64,000 nucleotides of DNA, from assembly GCA_963835375.1 (NCBI GenBank), contig CAWIGB010000015.1, positions 186,001-250,000 of the forward strand. Direction: 5' to 3'. How positions within the stretch are numbered: position 1 is the first letter of the stretch; each line of letters starts with the position of its first letter. The translations under genes were made by a program, and so were the position numbers. The notes below the pieces were generated by a model. That model was not told the DNA's origin. It saw only the letters and a program-made list of their open reading frames with translations, and did no database searches. This stretch comes from Salinisphaera sp963835375 (lineage in GTDB: Bacteria > Pseudomonadota > Gammaproteobacteria > Nevskiales > Salinisphaeraceae). This document shows positions 29,832 through 37,557 of this stretch, one piece after another.

Positions 29832-30479
29832 TCAGAATGCGAGGAGCACGCCCATGCCGACCGCCATGTTATCGCGAAGGCCGTTGCTGCCTTGGCGCAG
29901 CCGATCCTCCTTTATCGCCAGCCCGCCTTGCACGCCCACCGTCTTGTTGAGCCAGTTTCGCGCCATGAATCCACGCAGGCCATTATTACGGTTGAACAAA
30001 TGCGTATCCCGAGCCAGCGCGGTATTTTCATACCGGATGTTGGGATCGAGATTGATCGCCAAGGGATCGATGAGCGGCCCGCGCGCCGTCTGAATGGTCG
30101 CAAGACGCGACGAACGGTTGTGGCCGATCGGCCCGACGTCGCGTGGCGTATTCGCGGGAAGCTTGAGATTAAGCGGCGGCGCCACGGTTGCGCGCGTAAT
30201 GGTGATGTTCGCGTAGTAGTGATGGGCGTGCTTCGATGGCGCCAGGGCGTCCATCGGCGACCATTTCAGCTGGAGATTGGCCCGGGTTGGCAACAGCCGC
30301 AGCACCGGAGTGTAGGCTTTGGCGGAATGCCTGTGTCCCGCCGAAGCGGTCGTCGTGTGCCCTGCCCGGTGGGTTGCCGCGTTGTCATGGCCACTCAACC
30401 CAAAAACACACAGGCCGATGGCGGCCACGCCGGCAACGCCGGCCACAGCAGAACATGTAAAGACTGTGCGCGAATTCAT
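29832..30479 (-). CDS. hypothetical secreted or anchored protein
   Basis: A 215-residue product with an N-terminal hydrophobic segment (FTCSAVAGVAGVAAIGLCVFG). A histidine-rich low-complexity stretch follows (HRAGHTTTASAGHRHSAKAY), and then a beta-rich region ending in phenylalanine (GVLLAF). The frame is open to 30539, but 30479 places the signal at the N-terminus. It lies just upstream of the DUF3298 gene on the same strand, so the two may form an operon. No family recognised. Confidence 0.6.
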   Translation of the reverse strand: MNSRTVFTCSAVAGVAGVAAIGLCVFGLSGHDNAATHRAGHTTTASAGHRHSAKAYTPVLRLLPTRANLQLKWSPMDALAPSKHAHHYYANITITRATVAPPLNLKLPANTPRDVGPIGHNRSSRLATIQTARGPLIDPLAINLDPNIRYENTALARDTHLFNRNNGLRGFMARNWLNKTVGVQGGLAIKEDRLRQGSNGLRDNMAVGMGVLLAF

Positions 30480-30923
30480 GGCGCGGCACATGTGAATCGG
30501 CCAATACGCTATCCTCGTTGAAATGCCGGCGAATTTCAATAATTATCGCTTCAGCCGCCCGCCCGGCTGGGTCGGGCGTCATTCTCAAGTATCAGCTATG
30601 GCGCCACGCAGGGCATGCAGGCGAAGGCGCCGGAGACGTGCGTGGAAGCGTCGACCTGGGTAGATTCGTGGCGGGCGAATATTAACGAATACGCGGTGAC
30701 GCGGAGCGGGCCGCGTGTGCGAACCGGCGAGCTTGCGGTGGGACCAGAGTCGAGGCTCGTAGGCGTTGCGCCGGTAGATACTGTTTATTGTTGCACGGCG
30801 CCGGGGCCGATGAGTGCAGCGCCGGCCAATCGTCCCATAGGCCGGATCAGCCCAGGGCGTACCCCGCCAGCGCCAGGCACGGCTGGTGGGATCACCCGCG
30901 GGCGATACCGTATCCATGCGCTG
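30480..30923. other. 444-bp gap, no gene seen
   Basis: Only short frames occur, none with motifs. It probably holds the promoter for the two minus-strand genes to the left and the 3' end of the ligase-type gene to the right. Confidence 0.4.
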
Positions 30924-32417
30924 TTATTTTGCCGCGGTGGCCGGGCGAGAGCTGGTGTCCCGGCGGGGCTTGTCTGGCGGCGCCGGGGGACGTACAAGGC
31001 CCGTCAAGGTCCCATCGGACCAGTAGCGCGGCTGATACGTGTTGCGTAAGCGAACAATATTGGTGGGCGCCGGGTCGCGAACACGCCTGTAGTCATCTTG
31101 CACGGTAAAAACGCTGATATAGCCAGAAGCCAGCAGCATCGGCCCGAGCAGCGCCACATTCTTTAACCTTTCCAGGCGAGTTTTATCGGGTGGGGCGATT
31201 TCTCGACGGTGAGCGAAAGCAATGCCGCCAGCCAGCGCGGTGACCGTCACGAGAAGGAACTGGCTTGCGGGCATGTCGATCACGCCGCTTACCAGAGCGT
31301 GGATACCACCGGCCAGCAGGGACGCGGTCGTCGCCACGATCAAGGCCGGGTGCGGGCCGCCGCGTTGCCTCTTCAGGATTTTTCTCGCGAGGCGTAGCCA
31401 GGCGAAGATGAGGTAGCCGATGCCGGCAACGAACAAGACGGCCGCCGGCACCCCCCATTCCACGGCCCACTGTAATATGGCGTCGTGCGGATGCGATGCC
31501 AGCCCGGTATCGATCGCGGCGTATTGCATGGGGCCGATGCCAAGCCACGGCGCGGCCACGATGTGGCGCCATGCGATCAGCCAGAGGTATGCTCGGCCGT
31601 TTAAGGCGGTGTCCGCCATATGCGCGTTCGTCGCGCTTTCGGGGCTGTATATCGCCAGGCTGATCACAAGCCCCGTGGTTGCGCACGCCAGCATCCATCC
31701 AGCATGTCGTCGGCCGGCCGCTCCGAACGAGATGGCCACGACGGTGGTTGCGATAAGCGTGGCGTATTCGGTGCCCCGCCCGCCGCTATGCCAGAACAAT
31801 GCCCAGAAGAACGCAGCGATCGTGAAGACGAATGCTCGCCAGAATGAGTCACGGATGGCGACAAACGGCGAACCCGTAACGAGAGCTGCGGCCAGGAACG
31901 GCAGCGTCCACGTCTGATACTGATTGAAAAAACGGATATTGGCGAAATTGGCGGTAAGCAGCGGAGCCCGAAATGACATGCCGCTGATCAACGAGGCATA
32001 GATGGCGATCACCACCGTGAAACAGCACAAGGCGACCGAAATCGTGATCGCAGTGGCGACCGAGGCAGGCGTAATGGTCGATGAACGCGCAAGTTCATGC
32101 GCGAGAGCAATCGCCGTAATGGCCAGCATGAAGGTATAAGCCACCTCGAGCGACGCCCATTGGAACGAGGCGCTCCGCGCGGCCGAGAGCAGCCCGAGCG
32201 CGGCAATGGCGAGCAGGGCGCCAACGCCGGCTGTGCCCATGGGCAATCGGCTTCGTTGAATGACCGCCCACAGCCCAATCAGCGAGAGCAGCGCGGTCAG
32301 CAGCAACCGGCGGGAATCGAACCCGCCGAGTACGGGAACCGCCGCCAACCCGATCAGCCACAAGCTCCATATGATCGACGGTGCCCAGCTGTAGCGAATA
32401 TTCTGTTCGACCGTCAT
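30924..32417 (-). CDS. O-antigen ligase / polymerase family membrane protein (Wzy_C)
   Basis: About 497 residues with roughly twelve membrane helices. The Wzy_C loop contains ASHPHDAILQWAVEWG, close to the H-P-H-N-x-x-L-Q-x-x-x-E-x-G pattern of ligases and of PglL-type oligosaccharyltransferases. A charged, proline-rich tail follows the last helix. The frame is open to 32609; the start at 32417 (MTVEQNIRYSW) sits right before the first helix. This is the second intact ligase-type gene in the window. Ligase and protein O-glycosylase cannot be separated by reading alone. Confidence 0.78.
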   Translation of the reverse strand: MTVEQNIRYSWAPSIIWSLWLIGLAAVPVLGGFDSRRLLLTALLSLIGLWAVIQRSRLPMGTAGVGALLAIAALGLLSAARSASFQWASLEVAYTFMLAITAIALAHELARSSTITPASVATAITISVALCCFTVVIAIYASLISGMSFRAPLLTANFANIRFFNQYQTWTLPFLAAALVTGSPFVAIRDSFWRAFVFTIAAFFWALFWHSGGRGTEYATLIATTVVAISFGAAGRRHAGWMLACATTGLVISLAIYSPESATNAHMADTALNGRAYLWLIAWRHIVAAPWLGIGPMQYAAIDTGLASHPHDAILQWAVEWGVPAAVLFVAGIGYLIFAWLRLARKILKRQRGGPHPALIVATTASLLAGGIHALVSGVIDMPASQFLLVTVTALAGGIAFAHRREIAPPDKTRLERLKNVALLGPMLLASGYISVFTVQDDYRRVRDPAPTNIVRLRNTYQPRYWSDGTLTGLVRPPAPPDKPRRDTSSRPATAAK

Positions 32418-32683
32418 GTCATGGTGCTGCCAGTTGCCGAGCAGGTTGGATCGGGCAGGTGGGGCAAAGGCATAGGCTGATGACCTGGGCCCGCCGATAA
32501 TCGACTGGCGGCGAAGAAGTAGCCTGAAATTGGTCATAGTCCACGATAATGGCGTCAGGGATAACCAATAAGGGGTCAGACACAATAAGTAACCAACGAG
32601 GCACCACAAGGCAGGCGCGGCCGGGCACGCCCGAGGGCGAAAAGGGCGGGATGCTTGGGCTGCATGGCCACGTCGTTGCGATT

Positions 32684-33391
32684 CTATCGATCGGCGAGAA
32701 CGTTATTTTTCTTCGGGCGGCCTCGTCGCCCGGGCGTGGCCCGAATATTCAGCGCTTGTGCGATGCGTTCGCGAAAGGCTTCGCTGCCAAGCACCACGCC
32801 CTGACGGGCGCTGAGGCGAATTTCGCTCTCCGTTTCCGCTGCCAACGGTATGCGGAACAACTCGCGGTATGCTCGCTGCCGCGCCGCAGCGGAATGGCCG
32901 AGATCGTGGTATAGCGAATGCGGCGTCAACCACGCATCGCCTCGACCCAGAGCGTTGGCATGGTAGCTGGACCAGCGGTAATCGTCCGGCGACTCGGCCA
33001 TGCCCTGTGCTCTAACCGGGTTGAGTTCGATATAGCGATAACAGGCCAGTAAATAATGCTCGGACTCGACCGGGCTCGCGCGGTAACGTCCTTCCCATAG
33101 CGTGCCGGTTCGCTCGTAGCGGCGGTTGACGCGCCCGACGTAGCGGCGCCCGACCGACTGCATCATCCTTGACACCGCGTGGTCCTGATGGGGCGTGACC
33201 AACAGATGCACGTGGTTGGTCATCAGGACATAGGCATGGATATCACAACCACTTGCCTCGGCAGCTGTCTGCAGACACTCCAGATAGAACAGGTAATCGT
33301 CGTCGTCAAAGAAGCAGGCCTGGCGATTATTGCCGCGCTGAATCACGTGCTGCGGCACACCGGGCAGGTTGAATCGGGGCAGGCGGGGCAT
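32684..33391 (-). CDS. REP-associated tyrosine transposase (RAYT)
   Basis: A Y1-type HUH nuclease of 235 residues, from the family thought to process and spread REP hairpins. The start MPRLPRFNLPGVPQHVIQRG is typical. TNHVHLLV supplies the HUH-type histidine pair, and YLLACYRYIELNPVRA the tyrosine helix. The C-terminus has the GRRGRPKK basic tail. The ORF is intact. Upstream lie a REP pair in inward geometry and a field of GTCTCTGACCCC repeats. Confidence 0.93.
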   Translation of the reverse strand: MPRLPRFNLPGVPQHVIQRGNNRQACFFDDDDYLFYLECLQTAAEASGCDIHAYVLMTNHVHLLVTPHQDHAVSRMMQSVGRRYVGRVNRRYERTGTLWEGRYRASPVESEHYLLACYRYIELNPVRAQGMAESPDDYRWSSYHANALGRGDAWLTPHSLYHDLGHSAAARQRAYRELFRIPLAAETESEIRLSARQGVVLGSEAFRERIAQALNIRATPGRRGRPKKNNVLADR

Positions 33392-33504
33392 GGGCTGGCT
33401 GCGAAGGGTTGCTTCTATTGTCAGGAACTATAGCAGGGCGGCGGATAAGGTCTCTGACCCCTTTATTGCCCGATCCACGCCAGCCGGCGACCGAGCACCA
33501 AACG

Positions 33505-33634
33505 ACGTAGGTCGGCTTAGACCGCCGGTCGTAAGCCGACACCGAAGCGCCTCGTGAGTGATCAAGCATCGGGGCGTTGATTCGACCCCGAGCACTGTTC
33601 TGTCGGATTACGCTGCGCTAATCCGACCTACGCG
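33505..33634. repeat. REP palindrome pair next to the RAYT gene
   Basis: At about 33505-33540 CGTAG precedes GTCGGCTTA...TAAGCCGAC. At about 33601-33634 GTCGGATTACGCTGCGCTAA is closed by TCCGAC and CTACG. These are the two palindrome types of the large arrays, here as single copies, with the tags facing outwards rather than inwards. Confidence 0.85.
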
Positions 33635-33845
33635 GCTGATGTCGGGAACTATAGCAGGGCGGTGGATAAGGTCTCTGACCCCTTTATTGCCCTATAGCTA
33701 GCTCGGGCGGCGAACTATCAGGCGGATAAGGTCTCTGACCCCTTTTATCCTACTTGCAAGCGGGCGGCGGATAAGGTCTCTGACCCCTTTATGCTGCGCT
33801 AGAGACGTCTCTGTCGGATAAGCGCCTTTGTCGCCTGACACGGCT

Positions 33846-33915
33846 TGAATCGGGGCAGGCGGGGCATGGGTTGGCTGTGAAGGGCTGCTTCTGATAGTCA
33901 GGCACTATAGCAGCC
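33846..33915 (-). pseudogene. relic of a second RAYT 5' end
   Basis: About 70 bp here closely matches 33366-33437, which spans the start codon and leader of the RAYT gene. On the minus strand the relic would start MPRLPRF and then ends. It is either a deleted second copy or a segmental duplication of the promoter and start region, with a GTCTCTGACCCC repeat attached just as at the main copy. Confidence 0.7.
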
Positions 33916-34086
33916 GGGCGGCGAATATTGTCTCTGACCCCTTTATTCCTCTCTTAGCAGGGCGCGAATTCGTCTCTGACCCCTTTGTTGCGCCTAGTAA
34001 ACAAGCACGAGGTTGCTAAAAGGCGCAGCCACATTGACTTGCGCCTTATGCTACGAGCTTCGAGCTTGTAGTTAAATATGCCACCG

Positions 34087-34536
34087 CTAGCAGCTGGATC
34101 TGTCAAACGAGTTTCTGCAGTTCGCAGGGCAGATATTCGCGTCGCCAGCACTGTAGCCGCATTGCCACTGAATCGGTGCATCTCGCCGCCGTGAAGGCTT
34201 GAGACTCAACACTTGGATCATTAGCCGCGCCAGTACATCTGCGTAGCGACGACTGATTACCGCCGTCGCTGACATCGCACGCTGCTCACGTAATTGGTGC
34301 TACCGCTGAAGCTGTCATCGCAACGTTCGAGCTCATGATTACTGAACCCAGCCATACGTGGCAGTAGTATTCTGCTACTGCGGTCTTCGGCTTCGCTTGC
34401 TATATTAATCGCTTCGGTGACTTTCGAGCGCGTCGACGTAATTCTGATACTGCGGAATCGCGATCGCCGCGAGGATGCCGATGATCGCGACGACGATCAT
34501 CAGTTCGATCAGTGTGAAGCCTTGTTGCTTCTTCAT
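34087..34536 (-). pseudogene. type IV pilin (PilA-like), frameshifted
   Basis: The N-terminus at 34536 is a perfect class III prepilin signal. MKKQQG is followed by FTLIELMIVVAIIGILAAIA and IPQYQNYV, with the PilD cleavage site after G6 and Glu5 of the mature pilin. The frame stops at 34405. Further downstream, other frames give EAINIASEAE, NYVSSV and finally IQWQCGYSAGDANICPANCR, the disulfide-bonded C-terminal loop of PilA proteins. At least two or three indels separate the ends. A GGGGGGAA motif lies before the ATG. Confidence 0.72.
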
Positions 34537-34672
34537 TGCGGGTTCCCCCCTGGGGTGCTGAAAATAGTCACGTCGACCGGACGCATGCGTAGGAAAGCAT
34601 GACACGTGCCAGCCGGGAACCGCAGTGTAATCAGAATGTTGGCGGGAACGCCAGTGCCGCGTCGGGCTGTGT

Positions 34673-34693
34673 GTGCGTCAAAGAGTGACGCAC
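34673..34693. terminator. hairpin downstream of infA
   Basis: GTGCGTCA, a 5-nt loop AAGAG, and TGACGCAC form a perfect 8-bp stem about 35 bp beyond the infA stop. There is no T tract on the minus-strand 3' side, so intrinsic termination is uncertain. Confidence 0.35.
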
Positions 34694-34726
34694 CGCGGCA
34701 GTTGGGCGCGCCAGTGGCGTGCGCCG

Positions 34727-34945
34727 TTAGCGACCGCGGTAGGTGATACGGCCCTTGCTGAGGTCGTAGGGCGTGATCTGGACGGTGACGCTGTCGCCGC
34801 GCAGGATACGGATGTAGTGCTTGCGCATCTTGCCGGAGATGTGGGCGGTCACGATGTGGCCGTTCTCCAGCTTCACGCGGAATGTGGTGTTGGGCAGAGT
34901 CTCGACGACTGTGCCTTCCATCTCGATGTGGTCTTCTTTTGCCAT
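34727..34945 (-). CDS. infA: translation initiation factor IF-1
   Basis: A 72-residue OB-fold protein that binds the ribosomal A site during initiation. MAKEDHIEMEGTVVETLPNT, then FRVKLENGH, GKMRKHYIRIL and the terminal GRITYRGR are almost invariant in proteobacteria. It is intact. Its position beside aat matches the gammaproteobacterial infA-aat neighbourhood. Confidence 0.98.
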   Translation of the reverse strand: MAKEDHIEMEGTVVETLPNTTFRVKLENGHIVTAHISGKMRKHYIRILRGDSVTVQITPYDLSKGRITYRGR

Positions 34946-35072
34946 TAGCTCCTGATCTCTTGCTCGACGCGGTTCAACGCGCGCAATTGTCTGCTATATG
35001 CGCGCCGGGTTCAATCGCGCTGTCGGCGCGGGGGCACGTGCGGCGGTGATCACGCCGGGGCCCGCGCGGGTT

Positions 35073-35843
35073 TCAGCGGGTCTTCGATGTATTGGCTTGC
35101 CCGCTTTTTTCAAGATGCGCGCGGTTCCGGGGTGCATCGATGGCGAAGTGCCAGGGCGATGGCGGCGCATCGATCGGTGCCGGCTCGTGAACGGCAGCCA
35201 GAAACTGTGCACGGGGCAGATCGATGGCGCCCATGCGGTAAAGATGTGGGGAGCCGACCTGCCCGTCGAGGTATCGATAACCCCAGGCGTGCAGTTGTCG
35301 GGCCAGCCAGGCGAGCGCGATCTTGCTTGCGTCGGCCTGCGTGCTGAACATCGATTCGCCGAAGAATACGCGCCCGCTGGCCACGCCGTACAGCCCGCCG
35401 ATGAGATGCCCGCTCCGCCAGACCTCGATGGAGTGCGCATGGCCGAGTTCGTGGAGGCGGATGTAGGCGTTGCGCATTTCCGGGCCCAGCCAGGTCCCTT
35501 CGCGATGCTCACGCAGGGCCGCGCATTGTCGAATCACGCCGGCAAAGTCGCGGTCGAGCGAGACGGCATAGTCCGCACGCGCCAGCGTACGCTGGAATCG
35601 ACGAGAGATTCGGACCCCGTCCACCGGGAAAACGGTACGCGGGTCGGGCGACCACCAGAGAATCGATTCGTCGGGGTTGTACCAGGGGAATATGCCCAGC
35701 GAATAGGCGCGAAGCAGCCGCTGCGGCGACAGGTCGCCGCCCATGGCGAGCAGGCCATTGGGTTCGGCGAGTGCCAGGCTCGGGTCGGGAAACGCGCCGT
35801 CGGGCTGGTTCGGGTCCAGCCAGTAGAGTCGCATGCCGCTCAT
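35073..35843 (-). CDS. aat: leucyl/phenylalanyl-tRNA-protein transferase
   Basis: Aat adds Leu or Phe to N-terminal Lys or Arg of proteins, marking them for ClpAP degradation. Family blocks are GIFPWYN, ILWWSPDPRTVFP and GGLYGVASGRVFFGESMFS, then HLYRMGAIDLPRAQFL. The start at 35843 overlaps the stop of the upstream gene as ATGA. About 256 residues; intact. The C-terminal tail beyond the family domain is short and basic. Confidence 0.96.
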   Translation of the reverse strand: MSGMRLYWLDPNQPDGAFPDPSLALAEPNGLLAMGGDLSPQRLLRAYSLGIFPWYNPDESILWWSPDPRTVFPVDGVRISRRFQRTLARADYAVSLDRDFAGVIRQCAALREHREGTWLGPEMRNAYIRLHELGHAHSIEVWRSGHLIGGLYGVASGRVFFGESMFSTQADASKIALAWLARQLHAWGYRYLDGQVGSPHLYRMGAIDLPRAQFLAAVHEPAPIDAPPSPWHFAIDAPRNRAHLEKSGQANTSKTR

Positions 35844-36982
35844 GGCTGCATGGCCGGCGGCCGGGCGAAATTGCACCGCGCGCGTTGCTCGGCCTGGAAC
35901 GACACCATCATGTCGGCTTCGCGTTCCACGAAGTCGCCGATGGCGTGATCCAGCCTTGGATCAGCCATGATATGCGTCGACCAGGTCGCCACCGGCTCGA
36001 AGCCACGCCGGATCTTGTGTTCGCCCTGGGCGCCGGCGTCGAAGCAGGCAAGACCGTTGTCGATGCAGTACTCGATGCCGGCGTAGTAGCAGGTCTCGAA
36101 ATGCAGGCTGTGGTAGTCGGTCTCGCAGCCCCAGTGTCGGCCGTAGAGGGTATCGGCGCTGCGCATCATGAAGGCCATGCCGACCGGATGATTCTGATGA
36201 TAGGCGATGAAGAACAGGACTTGATCGCGCAGGCGGCTGGTCAGCTCCGCGAAGAAGGCCGGCGTCAGGTACGGATCCTGACCGCGGATCGCGTAGGTCC
36301 GGTCGTAGAAGGCATAGAGGGTGTCCCAGAGGTCGCCCGGGATCTCGTGGGGACGTCGCACGATGACTTCAACGCCGGCATCCGCCATGCGGCGCCGCTC
36401 GCGCCGGATTTCCTTGCGCCGCTTGGATGACAGCGCGTCGAGGAACGCCTCGAAATCGGCATAGTCGCGGTTGAACCAGCGATACTGGCAGCCGCGCCGT
36501 GCGTGTGCGTCGGCGCCGAGCATGGCCGCGGTCGAGCCATCGTCGCCGAACAGGCTGTGCAATGACGACACGCCCATGTGTTGGGGGAGCTTGGCCAGCG
36601 CCCCGGCGAACGCGCGCCGCGTCGCATCATCGCGCGCCAGCAGGCGCGGGCCGGATACCGGCGTGAACGGCACCGCATTGAGCAGCTTGGGGTAGTAGTC
36701 CAGACCGACCTGGTTGTAGGCGTTGGCCCAGGCGAAATCGAACACGAATTCGCCCATGGAATGGTCCTTCAGATACAACGGGGCGGCGGCGGCGAGCGCG
36801 CCGTCATCGGTATGCAGCAAGGCGTGGGCCGGCTGCCAGCCCAGATGGGGCGACACGCTGCCACTGGCCTCCAGCGCGGCGAGAAAGCCGTGCTGGATGA
36901 ACGGCTGGTCGGTGCCGCAAAGCGCATTCCACTCGGCGGCATCCACATCGAGAATGCTTTCGACCTGTGTCAGTGTCGCCAT
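35840..36982 (-). CDS. GNAT-fold peptidogalycan-like protein (DUF482/COG3146)
   Basis: A 380-residue member of COG3146, related to FemX/GNAT acyl transferases. It begins MATLTQVESILDVDAAEWNA. It contains FAWANAYNQVGLDYYPKLLN, SKRRKEIRRERRRM and YGRHWGCETDYHSLHFETCY, followed by FDAGAQGEHKIRRGFEP near the end. The substrate is unknown. It is translationally coupled to aat, a frequent pairing, which suggests co-expression rather than shared chemistry. Confidence 0.88.
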   Translation of the reverse strand: MATLTQVESILDVDAAEWNALCGTDQPFIQHGFLAALEASGSVSPHLGWQPAHALLHTDDGALAAAAPLYLKDHSMGEFVFDFAWANAYNQVGLDYYPKLLNAVPFTPVSGPRLLARDDATRRAFAGALAKLPQHMGVSSLHSLFGDDGSTAAMLGADAHARRGCQYRWFNRDYADFEAFLDALSSKRRKEIRRERRRMADAGVEVIVRRPHEIPGDLWDTLYAFYDRTYAIRGQDPYLTPAFFAELTSRLRDQVLFFIAYHQNHPVGMAFMMRSADTLYGRHWGCETDYHSLHFETCYYAGIEYCIDNGLACFDAGAQGEHKIRRGFEPVATWSTHIMADPRLDHAIGDFVEREADMMVSFQAEQRARCNFARPPAMQP

Positions 36983-37049
36983 GATATCGATGGATGAAAT
37001 GAAGCGCCGCCCGATCGGGCACCCGTGCGGACGCCGGAATGCGACCCCA

Positions 37050-37385
37050 TCAATTCAGGGCATAACTCCGCGGCAGGGTGTCGCGCAGCGCGAATTGCAC
37101 GCAGGCATCGTGCTCGAACTCGTTGAGTTCATCCTGGGCATCATGCGCGCGGTCGGCCTCGGTCAATCGCCCGGCGTCGTCGAACTTCACGATCGCGCCG
37201 AGGGTCTTGACCTGGATCTCGCCTTCGTCGTTGGCTTGATCGTCGAAGGCGACCTGTACATAGCGCAACTGCTGCTCCGCGAACCGGGGCAGGTCGCGCT
37301 TGCCTTCAGCAACCGCGGATGCCTCGTCTTCGGTGAACTCTTCCATCGCCCCGTTTTCGGTGAGCAGGAAATGGCGGACCGACAT
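37050..37385 (-). CDS. conserved acidic hypothetical protein
   Basis: A 111-residue acidic protein (MSVRHFLLTENGAMEEFTED, later GEIQVKTLGAIVKFDDAGRL) with no signal peptide or membrane segment. It has a well-formed reading frame and lies between the COG3146 gene and the divergent ftsK. Function not recognised. Confidence 0.7.
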   Translation of the reverse strand: MSVRHFLLTENGAMEEFTEDEASAVAEGKRDLPRFAEQQLRYVQVAFDDQANDEGEIQVKTLGAIVKFDDAGRLTEADRAHDAQDELNEFEHDACVQFALRDTLPRSYALN

Positions 37386-37557
37386 CGTTACCTCGCATTG
37401 GCCTCTTGTGTCGTCGATATTGGCGCAAACAGCCTGAATTCAAGCGTCTGGCGACTCGATCGCAACAGGCCTCTCATTGCCTCGGTTACACTATGCGCAT
37501 GAGGGCAACGCAACCACAACCCGTCGCATTCGAGCGCACCCAAGGAGCGCACCGGTA

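Larger units (their letters stand above)
33419..33989 (+). repeat. dispersed GTCTCTGACCCCTTTA repeats around the RAYT gene
   Basis: Six plus-strand copies of a GATAAGGTCTCTGACCCC-like motif lie at about 33443, 33663, 33723, 33769, 33924 and 33966. A seventh, inverted copy (GGGGTCAGACAC) lies at 32572, beyond the other end of the RAYT gene. Three copies sit in a longer unit beginning GTCAGGAACTATAGCAGGGCGG. The motif brackets the transposase, so it may be part of its mobile unit. Confidence 0.8.
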
